NCBI GenBank assembly: GCA_021399435.1
Contig: JAJTUP010000014.1
Coordinates: 744,001 to 808,000 of the forward strand
DNA: 64,000 bases
Reading direction: 5' to 3'
Source: Diaporthe sp. PMI_573
Lineage: Eukaryota > Ascomycota > Sordariomycetes > Diaporthales > Diaporthaceae
This document shows positions 1 to 10,099 of this stretch, piece by piece. The notes under the pieces were generated by a model that did no database searches, was not told the origin of the DNA, and was given only the letters and a program-made list of their open reading frames with translations. Each line of letters starts with the position of its first letter. Position 1 is the first letter of the stretch. The position numbers and the translations under genes were made by a program.

Positions 1-2
1 CC

Positions 3-1013
3 AACGGCGTCGGCAGGATCGAGACCGTCTCCATCTCCGTCAACGGCATACCGCCGATGGGCTCGGCCGCCCAGCAGCGCGTCATCACGCAGGGCGAGCT
101 CATCCGGCAGGAGCAGAGGGCCGGCGTGGTGCCCGTCAGCCAGCTTCAGCGGTCCGGGCCGGTGGTCGTTACATCGTCAGAAGCCGCGACCAACGGTGAC
201 GGTCCCCCAGACGCCGCCGACAACGACACGGCGATGGGCGAGGGCGAGGGCGAACAGCTCAGGGACACGGGCAGCGAGAAGTCGGACGAGGAGATGCCCG
301 ACGAGGAGGAGGCACCGCACGCCCGCGGGCCGGACCTCATCGGCGCGGCGGACATGGGCCCGCAGGGGCCGACCTCGAGCAGCTTCAGCCTCAGCAGCGG
401 CGGGACCATGGAGGTCCGCGGGATCGACGTCGAGGCCGCCGTGGGGCGCAGGCATGAGGCGCCCGCGACTGCCGCCACGGCTGCTGCTGCTGCTGCTACA
501 GACGAGGCGCCCGACTGGAGCGACGACAGCGCAGCCATCATGACGCCCCCCTCGTCCGAGGAGGGAGACGCCGCGAAGAAGGGCGGGGAGGCCAAGACCG
601 CCGAGCAGGCTGCGGACAAGGAAAAGGACAAGGACGTCGAGAAGGCAGCCGACTATAGCAGCGAGATGGACACGACGCCCTCCTCCGCCACGCTGTCCGC
701 GCGCGTGAGCCCGACACCGTCGTCGAAGCGCGGCGCGGAAGACGACGAGGATGCGGAGGCGGCGGGTAGTAGTCACAAGCGGCTCAAGGAGGACGCCGGC
801 GGCGAGTCCGAGGTGAAGGGGTCTCCATCCGCCGGGGAGACGGAGACGTCGCCGGCGGACAAGGACGGGGCGCAGGATGATGCGAGTAAGGACGACGACG
901 CCGGCGCCACGGAAAAGAAAGAAGGGGAGGGCGATCACGAGAGCGAGAGCAAAGACAAGGCGGAGGAACAGGAGGACAGCACCACCGACGCCGGCGAGGA
1001 CTCGGCGTCCTAG
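3..1013 (+). CDS. C-terminal part of an acidic low-complexity protein (5' end outside window)
   Basis: The frame is open from the left edge to TAG at 1011-1013, so only the last 336 codons are present; the ATG at 57 is internal and the true start lies upstream. The tail is strongly acidic and rich in Ala, Glu, Asp, Ser and Lys. It has an Ala run from CTG/GCT repeats near 478-500, Ser-Pro/Thr-Pro sites, and a basic patch (Ser-Ser-Lys-Arg, then His-Lys-Arg) that could serve in nuclear targeting. No catalytic domain is visible. Composition suggests a disordered tail of a nuclear or regulatory protein. I do not recognise the family; the residues before the acidic region (GRIETVSISVNGIPP) may be conserved, but I cannot assign them. 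It converges on rad50. Confidence 0.7.
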   Translation, partial: NGVGRIETVSISVNGIPPMGSAAQQRVITQGELIRQEQRAGVVPVSQLQRSGPVVVTSSEAATNGDGPPDAADNDTAMGEGEGEQLRDTGSEKSDEEMPDEEEAPHARGPDLIGAADMGPQGPTSSSFSLSSGGTMEVRGIDVEAAVGRRHEAPATAATAAAAAATDEAPDWSDDSAAIMTPPSSEEGDAAKKGGEAKTAEQAADKEKDKDVEKAADYSSEMDTTPSSATLSARVSPTPSSKRGAEDDEDAEAAGSSHKRLKEDAGGESEVKGSPSAGETETSPADKDGAQDDASKDDDAGATEKKEGEGDHESESKDKAEEQEDSTTDAGEDSAS

Positions 1014-1660
1014 GAGGTCGCCGAGGAGCTATGGTTCGAATGCATCCCTGTGCGTCCCAGCCCGAAGAAGGGGAGGGGGGACGCTCAGGATTCTGATGAT
1101 GGCGGCGGAGGCGGAGGCGGTAGTGGTGATAAAGATCATGACGACACCGCGGACGGAGAACAAGAGGGACTTAGCGAGGAGCCAGCAGAACGAGAACGAG
1201 AACGGCCCCTAGGGGACTGCGATCTGATATGAGCTGATCTAGGCAGTCACAAAGAAGTCCGCCGGGTTCCTCGACCCAAGCACGCACGCCTGGAGGAGGG
1301 CGCGGGTCGTATCGTGATAACACGCTCGTATTCGGCGAGCCATTACGTGGATTACTCGAATAGGGAAACGGCCATCGTAGCAAGGTAGAGACATTGCCAA
1401 TCAAGAATGGTAGGAAGGCAAAATTACAGCTACGTGACTCTAATGACAACTTCCCATCTCGAATCTCTTCATTCGTCTCATCATGCTATGCGAGGTAGCA
1501 AAAAAAGCCAGACGGAAATGTCATCTTTCCCTGCCATGCCAAAACGCCAGACTCTGCCCCCAAATATCCACACGCACAAGATACATGCACCCCAAATCTA
1601 CCTAACGGTGTGGCCTCCATCTACCAGATGAGCAGAAACGCCGCACACGTCTATTCCAAT
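1014..1660. other. Intergenic region between convergent genes
   Basis: Shared 3' flank of the acidic protein and rad50. Only short shadow frames occur and I see no supported gene. It should hold the 3' UTRs and polyadenylation sites of both neighbours. Confidence 0.6.
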
Positions 1661-4600
1661 CTACTCAGTGATCATAGAGATATTCTCCTTAGTGATAGTA
1701 CTGCACTGATTCTCATCACGCTTGACACGGAAGAAGGAATCGCAGAAATCCGAACACCGCATGTACCGCAGGAACTCCTCGTCGTGCGTGATAACGATGA
1801 GCTGGAAGTTTGCCTGCGCCTGGCGCGCCCGGATGATGCCGTGCAGGCTCTGCGCCAGGGAGCGGATATTGTCGCTGTCCAGGTTGGTGGTGGGCTCGTC
1901 GAGCGCGATGACGCCACAGTTAACCCCGAACGACTCGGCGAGCGCGAGCCGGATGATGATGCTGGCCAGCACCTTCTGCCCCGCCGAGCAGCGGCCCCGC
2001 ATGTCCATCTCCGTGTCCCGCTTCACCATGATGACCCGGTACTTGTAGCTCCGCCGCGCGCTCGTCGACGGCGAGGTGTCGTTCTCGGAGCGGATGGCGA
2101 TCGTGTCCACGTCGGTGCCTTGGTATGTTGCGCGCCAGAGGTCGCCCGCGATGCGGTTGATCTCTTCCATTTTGATAGAGTGGAATTGCATGATGGCCTT
2201 GTCGAGCGAGTCGCCAAACGTGGCCAGGTCATCAATGACGCCCTGGGTCGTCGACAGCTTGATGCCAGACTCCCTGAACTTTTCCTCGGCGCCCCGGTAT
2301 TCCTGCTCGAACAGCTCGATCTGCTGATTCAAATTGTTGTCCGTGGCCCTACTCTTTCCAATCGTTTCACTCCTCTCCGCTGCGAGAACATTGATTCTCC
2401 TTTCATATTTCTTGGCCTCGGCGATGAGGCGGTCGTAGTCCTGCTCTGCATTTTCGGACTCGAGATGTTTGACCTTCTCGGCCAACTTCTCGAGGACAGC
2501 CACGTTCTCTCGGAACTTGAGGTTGTCCCTGATGTTCTTTTTCTTCCAATCCCCTTGCGACAGCTCCTCTTTCTCCGAATTGATGCGCTTCATAAGCTCT
2601 TCCATCTCACCTTTGAGGCGGGCGAGCGACTGCTGGAAGTTCTGGATGGATCGCTCAATCGAGGCTAGATTGGATTCTCCGCCGCGATCCAAATAGTCTT
2701 GTATATCGTCCTCGATGATCTTTAGTTGATTGAGTGTGCGCGCAACAGTATCACGTTCCTCAGCTATCCTCTCAGCCTTCTTGCGCCCCGTCGCAAGAGC
2801 ATCGTCACGCTGCGCCCTTGCAGCGTCGATTCGCGGCTGAAGGTCAGCGAGCTGGGCGTCAATCTCGGAGATTCGCGCATCCTGCGTGTGATTATCCTCT
2901 CGCAATGCCTTGATCTCATCAGACAAGTCCCGCTTCTTGTCCATAAGCTGCCTCGCTTGAGCAATCTTGCCATCAAGCCTGCTGCTCTCGAGCTCGAGGC
3001 TGCTGACGAGATCGCGGCTTCGTTGCCTGTCTGCAGACATGTTGTCAAGCCGTTTCTTGACTTTGCGCGTCTCTTCCATGCAGATCGTCCGGGCTTCGTC
3101 CACCTCTCCAGGGGTGCGTGTCGATCCGCCAGACTGCCTCTGAGACCTTTCCAGTTGCTCGATCTGCTCTTTCGCATCCGCGATTGCCCTAAAGAGCTGG
3201 GTGATTTCAGACACGACGCTAGAGACGGATTGCAGCGCCTCCAACTTTTCACTTGCTTCCCTCCGATGCTTGTCTGCCACCTCCAGCTTTGCCAAGATGT
3301 CTTCCCTCTCCCTCTTGGCCTCGTCAATCGCCTTCTCACTTGCCGGCAGCTCTTTGCCTAGCCGTAGGGCGGTATCATGTTTTGGGCGGACAGCACGCAA
3401 GCGCTCCAGCTTCTTGTCGACATCACGGAATTCTTGCTCCAGCTCAGCCTTTGATTCATCGTTGAGATGTTTGGTGATTTTCGCCACAAGTTTCGACTTG
3501 GCGCGGTCCTCGTCAAAGGGACGATCACACATGTGGCACTTGTTTTTCGTTTGCAAACAAGTCTGCGCTTGGGTCCAGTATGACTTCATATGATCGAACA
3601 AGCTCAAATCCTTCTCGAGTTCCATCTTGTTCGCCTCCAGATCCTCGAGTTCTTCTTCATATGCGTCAATAGAGACAGCCGATGCATCTTCTACCGTTTC
3701 CTTGAGGACATCCAAGACGGCTTTCTCACTGCTCGTCTTGCCGTCCGCCAATCTTTGGTGCTGTCTGCTAGCTTCGGAGAGCTTGTAGTCCACTTGCTTG
3801 AGTTTCTGCTGCAGCTGGTCACACGCCTCCTTCTTCTCGTTCAGAACGGTAGTCCTGGCGGTAAATTTGGCCTTGAAATCGGCCTCGAGGGACCCGTGCT
3901 CCCAGCCAGATCGCACCTGCTCATCGAGCATCTTGCTCCAGCGCGCGGTCAGGTTGTTCAGGCTTGCTTCACGGTCTCGGGCCTCTGTCTTGCGCAGATC
4001 CAGTTGTGCAAGCTCCGAGGCCAGCCGAGTGCAATTGACGAGCTCGCTGTTCAGGTCGTCGCCCTGCTGCTCCAGCTCGCGCAATTCCTTTTGCGTCTCT
4101 CGTATCTTCTCGTCCCAATCATTGCTGGCAAGTCCGGCCTGAGCTTGTTGGTAGCGGTCGTTCAGCGAAACCCTATCACTTTCAAGACGGTCGATGAGGA
4201 CCTCGTCACACTTCACCGAGTCCATCTCTGTCTGCAATCGCTTGACCTTGCGATCATTCTCAGCTTTCTTCTGTTTCGCAAACGTTCTCTCTGAGGCTTT
4301 GGCGTTCTTGGCATTCTCCAGCTCCGAGATGCCTTTGTTCGCCGCGTCCGCCTCCTGTGACATTCGGCCTTGCAGCTGCTCGTGCTCCTTCTTTTTGCTG
4401 TTGAAGATTCCTTGGATCTTCCCGTTGAAGAGTCGCACGTGCTCATCATTCAAATCGCCATCAAAGCCTCGTATCTCGTGGGTTCGTGCTGCAGCCTGGA
4501 TCATCTCAACACGAGTATGCAGCTGACGTTCATACTTGTCCTTGTCTGACTGAAGCCTGCCCTTTTCGCCAAGCTTTAGGTTCAAGTCGTTCTCGGCCTT

Positions 4601-5611
4601 GTTGACCTCACCTTGTAAGCCTCGATAGTCCGAGGACTTCTGGTCAATATCGGCTTGCAGTCGCCCGAGACGGCTCTCGTATTGCTCAAGAGCTCTCTGA
4701 AGCTCATCATCCTCCTCGGTCATCATGTCGATAGACTCGCGAAGCTCTTCGACATTGCTGAGCCTGAAATTGTACTGGTCCGTGTTGTACTTGAGGTCGT
4801 TCATGATGCTCAAAAATTCGTTGGCCTCCTCACGCGACGCTCTTTCTTTTTGCCGAAGATCGGCCACTTCTTTGTCGATCTCGCCGACCTTCTCGCGGTA
4901 TTCCTCGATCTCCGCGGTCAGCTTCTGGCAGAGCCTCTGGTTCTTCTGACCTTTGTCTTTGTCGTCCTCGTTGTGCTTGTGTTCGACCTTGAGCCTACGG
5001 AGATCCTCGCCCTGTTTCTTCCGAACCACCTTCAGTTCGTCGATGGCCTTGGTGTATTTCTGGGCATCAAAGATCTCGTCGAATTTCTTCTTCAGGGCAG
5101 ACGGCTCGCTCATGGGCCACAGAGCCTCGTCCTGGTGGCAGAAGATGACATATTCGAGGATGGCAGGTGACACTCCCAGATATGAGGGAACCATTGCATC
5201 CACATCACTAAGCCTGTCGGAGGTTGTTGTCAACTCTCCATTGGCGGCTTGCTCTCTCACCGAAGTCCCGATGGTTCCGAATTTGCGGGCTCCAGATTTC
5301 AACAGGGTGGCTTTGAATTTGCGGTTGATGACGTATCTCGCGCCATCTGTTGCTCTGAATTTGAGGACCACGGCAGCTGGGGTTTCAACTTGCTGGGTGA
5401 GTTTGGGATCGTGTACGAAGGCGCCAGTCATTTTGGTGTTGGGTGGCAGTTCGCCCGTGGTGGCATACTTGAGACACTCAATGACGGTCGTCTTGCCCGA
5501 GCCGTTGTACCCAACGATCAGAGTGAGCGGGGTATTGAAGGTGATCTGTTCGCGGATCAGGGGACGAAAGGAACGGACCCCCTGGATCGTCATTCCCTCG
5601 ATGCGTGACAT
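1661..5611 (-). CDS. rad50: Rad50, SMC-like ATPase of the Mre11-Rad50-Nbs1 complex
   Basis: Single-exon frame of 1316 aa, close to the roughly 1312 aa of yeast Rad50. The frame stays open 68 codons further upstream, but the ATG at 5611 is chosen because the conserved N-terminus (SRIEGMTIQGVRSF) begins there. Visible parts: Walker A GYNGSGKT at residues 34-41, long heptad-rich coiled coils on both sides of a CHMC zinc hook at about 692-695, the ABC signature SAGQK at about 1209-1213, and Walker B IALDEP at about 1236-1241, followed by a histidine (THDEEF). Rad50 dimerises through the hook, tethers DNA ends and drives Mre11 nuclease action in double-strand break repair, telomere upkeep and checkpoint signalling in the nucleus. 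No key residue is missing and no intron is needed. Confidence 0.97.
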   Translation of the reverse strand: MSRIEGMTIQGVRSFRPLIREQITFNTPLTLIVGYNGSGKTTVIECLKYATTGELPPNTKMTGAFVHDPKLTQQVETPAAVVLKFRATDGARYVINRKFKATLLKSGARKFGTIGTSVREQAANGELTTTSDRLSDVDAMVPSYLGVSPAILEYVIFCHQDEALWPMSEPSALKKKFDEIFDAQKYTKAIDELKVVRKKQGEDLRRLKVEHKHNEDDKDKGQKNQRLCQKLTAEIEEYREKVGEIDKEVADLRQKERASREEANEFLSIMNDLKYNTDQYNFRLSNVEELRESIDMMTEEDDELQRALEQYESRLGRLQADIDQKSSDYRGLQGEVNKAENDLNLKLGEKGRLQSDKDKYERQLHTRVEMIQAAARTHEIRGFDGDLNDEHVRLFNGKIQGIFNSKKKEHEQLQGRMSQEADAANKGISELENAKNAKASERTFAKQKKAENDRKVKRLQTEMDSVKCDEVLIDRLESDRVSLNDRYQQAQAGLASNDWDEKIRETQKELRELEQQGDDLNSELVNCTRLASELAQLDLRKTEARDREASLNNLTARWSKMLDEQVRSGWEHGSLEADFKAKFTARTTVLNEKKEACDQLQQKLKQVDYKLSEASRQHQRLADGKTSSEKAVLDVLKETVEDASAVSIDAYEEELEDLEANKMELEKDLSLFDHMKSYWTQAQTCLQTKNKCHMCDRPFDEDRAKSKLVAKITKHLNDESKAELEQEFRDVDKKLERLRAVRPKHDTALRLGKELPASEKAIDEAKREREDILAKLEVADKHRREASEKLEALQSVSSVVSEITQLFRAIADAKEQIEQLERSQRQSGGSTRTPGEVDEARTICMEETRKVKKRLDNMSADRQRSRDLVSSLELESSRLDGKIAQARQLMDKKRDLSDEIKALREDNHTQDARISEIDAQLADLQPRIDAARAQRDDALATGRKKAERIAEERDTVARTLNQLKIIEDDIQDYLDRGGESNLASIERSIQNFQQSLARLKGEMEELMKRINSEKEELSQGDWKKKNIRDNLKFRENVAVLEKLAEKVKHLESENAEQDYDRLIAEAKKYERRINVLAAERSETIGKSRATDNNLNQQIELFEQEYRGAEEKFRESGIKLSTTQGVIDDLATFGDSLDKAIMQFHSIKMEEINRIAGDLWRATYQGTDVDTIAIRSENDTSPSTSARRSYKYRVIMVKRDTEMDMRGRCSAGQKVLASIIIRLALAESFGVNCGVIALDEPTTNLDSDNIRSLAQSLHGIIRARQAQANFQLIVITHDEEFLRYMRCSDFCDSFFRVKRDENQCSTITKENISMITE

Positions 5612-8158
5612 CTTGACAAGGGAGGGATGGCGATGCTCATGAGAGCAGCCACTGATCTGTTGATAATTGTCTCTGTGAAGGGCAGACGCGAAGGAGGTTG
5701 ATGGATGGAGGGCGAGTGGTAAGGGATAGGCTGTAGCGCTCTTGTCAAAAAATGGACATGGAGAGAGAGACGCAGCTCGAATTGGGTCAGTCAAGGCAAA
5801 CGCGTGCCGTCTCAATTAAAGTCCGAGGCAGGCGCGTCTTGTTGCAATCGACAATCGACAAAAGTGGATACCGACGCCAGGTCAGCTGGGCAGCTGTGCA
5901 GCTGCTGCCTGTGTCCTACCCCCCCTTCCCAAGCCGCCCCCCCTACTGGTCCAAGGGTTACGACAAGCATGGTGTCTACTCTGGTCGCAGCACATTTGTA
6001 GAGCTCACCGTTCGCTGTTGCTCGTTAAATGTTGCAGAGAAGATGTGGGGTTTTATACGGAACTAAATCGATTGAAATACGGACTTGCGTGAGGAAGGAT
6101 GATCACATTTACTTTTTGGACTACGTACGTATTTGAGGCAAATGATGTTGAACCGAATTCCACTCGAGCGAAGCTTTGTACAGCACACAACTCGGCATTT
6201 GCGACCAGTCAATCTCCTCAGTCTGGCCCCACAAGAGACGAGACCTCTGTTGAGATGTATAAAAATCCATGGATGAGGTAGATTCCTCACCGACAGTCCA
6301 AGTGGGCTTCAAGATGTATCCACCTATAAGAAGGACATACTGTAATTCGCAAAGTGCTGGTCCAAGATGTTTAGGCTACAAATAGGTGTCAAGAATGATT
6401 GAGACGGAGACATATCTTTGGGCCAACAGTCATCTTTTACGAAACTGCATCGCTCGACAAAGTCTTTTTCTTAATCTCATCACATTGTACGGGTTGACTC
6501 GAGTAGTGTCTTGACTGAGCAACGAGAGCGGCAGTGAACCCTGAATTCGAAGTGGGCAAGGTTTGAAGCTACGGATCAATGCCCACAAGCGCTGCGAAGG
6601 CCGGAGTGTTTGATCCGTGGACCCATTGTTCGATAACTCGAAAATGTTCAGCTCATGGGGCACAAGCTCCCCTTCGCACAAGATACCAAGCGGGGCATGC
6701 TTGCCAGACTGCCAGTCGCGGCAACAGACATTTCAGACCGGATCAGTCACTAATTATTGTAACAGTCTCTGGATGATGCATCAGTAGACTGGAGATCAGA
6801 CGGGTGCTCGTGCCCTGAATACTGTGGTCGACAACAGGCGGCCAGTCAACCAGTGTTCGTCCCGCGAGTCGCAGGGTCCAAGAACGAGTACGAGGGCGTC
6901 TTGGGGGTTTCCGGCCGTCCCTTTTGTCACCCGAGTTTGTGCCCGTGGGAGCGAGAGGGGGAGGGGGCCGTGTGACTCCGAGCCGACGGCTTGCTGATCC
7001 ACGGCAGGGACGGGACCGTGTAGATCTGGGATCTAGGATCTGAGGTCTGGCAAACTGCTCCATGGGCCCCCATGGTGGATTGTGGGCGTTATCGTCTCCA
7101 GAAAGGGGAACACACGCAACAACAGACTTACCAAAAAAGGCCTGGCCACTCAACCGTGTGTTGTGTGAAACAGGCTGACAGGGAGTGCTGATGAGATGGC
7201 ACTTGATCGTCTTCACATGAATCGGGCGCCTAAGCCTAGATGCGTTGAAGCTCAGGCTTGGGCAGCTTTTTAGTGGGGATCTCGCCGGACCTGCAGGCCT
7301 GAGACTGGATTTTGCATTTCCCCATTGCCGCAAGCCAGAAATCCCATGTCCCCTCACCCCTCGCTGTTCCCCCTCTGAGCTTCCGGCCTAGCTTGGCTCG
7401 CCTCGCTCGCGTGGGTAGCTACTCCTTGTCCCTTCCTGCCGCGCCTGCAATGCAATGGGAACACTCGCCCGCGCCTACGACGGCCTGGCTGGACATGCGC
7501 CCTGCGCTACGTGCGCTACACCTGCTTCTGCGCATGGATACCTTGGATAGCACCATGTCTCGTCGTTGAGGGACCACATGCTGCAATATTTTCTGGCGGC
7601 TGGCCCCGTCCCCCCATCCTGTTCCCCCGTCCCCCTGGCCTGGCTCGTCCGTTTTACATAATATAAGGAGACGGCCGGGTCTGTTGTTGTACGCCAAAGA
7701 AGAAGAAAAAAAAGGGCCGCCCGGAAAAGACACCACCATTTTACCTGTCCATAGTTTCTTCTCCCGAGGAAGACCGCATGTCCACCTGCAGCCTCCTTCG
7801 CTCCCGAGCCCTCCTCCACCAGGCCTGTCTGTTTATTCCCGGCCATCTGCGTCTGCCGCGTTCTGCCTCCTGGCAAGAGTCTTGGTTGCTCGCTGCTGCT
7901 CCTTACTACGGCTACGGCTACGACTCAGCGTCCCTCTAGCACAGCTCCGCCCACCGCACGCTGTCCGCTGTCTGCTGCCCGCCCTGCCGGCAGGTCTGCG
8001 CGCCACGACCGGCGAGAAGACGAGCAGGACAACACAAGGGCAACCTCATGCTTCATACATGTACGGCCGACGTCCCCAGGCACTCTTATCGTGTAGACCT
8101 GAAAGCTGCACCGGTCATCCGTGCCTAGGTCCTGCTGTAGGTAGTCTACTAGGCCGCC
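5612..8158. other. Long divergent intergenic region (rad50 / wc-2 promoters)
   Basis: About 2.5 kb between the divergent rad50 and wc-2 starts. No frame in it has recognisable protein content. A TATA-like ACATAATATAAGG lies near 7656-7668, followed by a pyrimidine-rich stretch that looks like a long wc-2 leader. Long 5' regions are usual for photoreceptor and clock genes in filamentous fungi; specific light-response elements could not be assigned by eye. Confidence 0.45.
8048..8128 (+). promoter_or_regulatory. Upstream ORF in the probable wc-2 leader
   Basis: ATG at 8048 opens a 26-codon frame ending in TAG at 8126-8128, 30 nt before the wc-2 ATG at 8159. A second upstream ATG at 8059 opens a different frame that runs through the wc-2 start without stopping. 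If the transcript starts near the TATA-like site at about 7660, both lie in the 5' UTR and would be expected to lower or condition WC-2 translation. The transcription start is not known from sequence. Confidence 0.4.
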
Positions 8159-10099
8159 ATGTCTCAAGGTGCCCCGCAGCCTCCCCCGGGGCCTGCGCCC
8201 AACATGTTCGACTTTGGCAATATGGGCATGCAAGACATGAACGGGATCGGGGTATGTTATTATTGCTCCTCCTGTCCATTCCACTCAAAGCCCGGCCCAG
8301 ACCTAGCGTCGGCCCAATCTGCCCCACTCCTCACTTGCTATTCCTCTGCAGTAAACTTTGCTTGCTGCTTCTGCCATTCGCGCACGAGCAGCCAGAGACC
8401 GACCTCGACCGTCTTTGTGGCTCTCTGTGCATCCTCCTTGCAGCTGCAGCTGCAGCCGCCGTCTTGGGGTGTCCGGGGTCGCCCTCTCCAACCCCCGCCG
8501 CGCCTGTCCTCAAACATTTGCCTTTCACATTTGCAAACCGCTCAATGTTTGGCTGACCCAGACTCCCACGAGTCCTGCAGATGACCGACGGCCAAGACAT
8601 GATGGCTCTCCAGCAAGACTTCATGTTCGACATCGACGCGAGCATGTCCATGAGCCTGGGCCAGCCCGACGACCAAGGCATCGGCATGTCCACCACCTTT
8701 AATCCCCAGCTCATTGGTGGGGCCGCCAGCCCACAACAAGGGTCCTTGGCTGAGCAAAACGGCCTCGGCGCCGGCTCCATGAGAATGCAGAACTACCAAC
8801 CTACCCCATCCGAAGACAACGGCCCTGGAGCCGGCCCTCAGCCCATGACCAGCTTTGCCATGACCCAGTCCACCCAGATGCCCGGCGGCTCGACTCTGAC
8901 CGAGTTCACAAAGAGGAGGAACTGGCCGGCCAAGGTCGTCGAGGAGCTCAAGGACCTGCTGATGATCCTCGACGCCGACGGCCGCGTCAAACATGTCTCC
9001 CCGAGCGTCACGGCCCTGACTGGTTATCTGCCCGACGACATCCTCGACAAGTTCCTCAAGGACTTCACACACCCAGACGACCAGGGCCTACTCCTGACCG
9101 AGCTGAACGAGGCTATCGCGTCGGGCAGCCAGATGAGACTGTTCCACAGGCTAAAGAAGAAGGATGGCAGCTTTGAGATCTTCGAGTCCGTCGGCCATGC
9201 GCACATCGCTGCCGCCAGGTTTGCAGCCAACCCCAACAACCAGTCAGCCTTCTGCCAGGCCGTATTCTTCATGGCGCGCGCCTACCAGCAGCAGGAGAAC
9301 GCCACCCTCCTCGACTCCTTCCTGGAACACAAGATAGAGAACGAGCGCCTCAGGAGGAGGATTGCCGAGCTGCGCAGGGAGGAGGAGGCAGAGACCGAGG
9401 AGGCAGCGCGCAGCTGGCGCCAGAGCCAAGACGGCCGGGGGGACATGACACCATCCGAGTCGACCATCATGACCCCTATCGGGCAAAGCCCCGGCTTCTA
9501 CCGCTCAACCTCTGACTCAGTGGCGATGCCCCCGCCTGAGAGGCCCAACCCACTCAACATAGCCCTTACGAGAGAGAACCTGGAGGGTGTCACAGCGGGG
9601 AGCCGGCCAGACTCGATCAGGGATAAGATGGCGCGCTACGAAGGCACCCACGGCGACACAAACATAGAGAGGCTTACGGGTCTGCGATACAATGAAGGCG
9701 AGAGAAGCCGCGGCATCACGACGGGCAATGCGAGCCCCACGCTCATCAAGGGCGATGCCGGCATAGCAATACCCATGGACAGAGACCCGAGGACCGGGGA
9801 AAAGAAGAAGAAGCTCAAGGTAGCGGAGGAATATGTCTGCACAGATTGCGGTAAGTTCGCGAGGCGTAATCGTAAAGCTGTTATTGTCCGGGCACAGTCT
9901 CTGACATGCTAATACAGGCACGCTTGACTCCCCGGAATGGCGCAAGGGCCCAAGTGGCCCCAAGACACTGTGCAATGCTTGCGGCCTCCGATGGGCCAAG
10001 AAGGAGAAGAAAAAGAGCACCTCCGGCCCAGCAGGAGGGGGTGGTGGTGGCCATGGCATGGGAGGGAGTGTGCCGTTACTAGACCATGGCCAGTCATGA
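8159..10099 (+). CDS. wc-2: White collar 2: PAS and GATA-type zinc finger photoreceptor/clock transcription factor
   Basis: Three exons: 8159-8251, 8581-9850 and 9918-10099, giving 514 aa (Neurospora WC-2 is about 530). Intron 1 (GTATGT to CTGCAG, phase 0, 329 nt) follows a 31-residue first exon with the conserved MFDFGNMGM start; intron 2 (GTAAGT, branch GCTAAT, ACAG) splits the zinc finger after its second Cys. A PAS domain occupies about residues 150-245 ([18 protein letters not shown] to the HAHIAA region). The finger is C-X2-C-X18-C-X2-C, the 18-residue-loop type typical of WC proteins, followed by a Lys-rich basic tail and a Gly run. WC-2 pairs through PAS with WC-1 to form the white collar complex, which activates light-induced genes and frq in the nucleus. 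Confidence 0.95.

Noticed and set aside
177..938. 253-codon minus-strand frame opposite the acidic protein
   Set aside because: Arg/Gly/Leu-rich mirror of an Asp/Glu/Ala-rich coding strand; no start context or domain.
1610..2668. 352-codon plus-strand frame and several others opposite rad50
   Set aside because: They are antisense to the conserved Rad50 coding sequence, begin at non-ATG or odd starts, and show only Leu/Val/Arg-rich shadow composition from GC-rich codons.
7684..8556. 290-codon plus-strand frame across the wc-2 leader, exon 1 and intron 1
   Set aside because: It runs through wc-2 exon 1 in another frame and across a well-formed intron; low-complexity Leu/Ser/Pro content. Only its internal ATG at 8059 matters, as a possible uORF.
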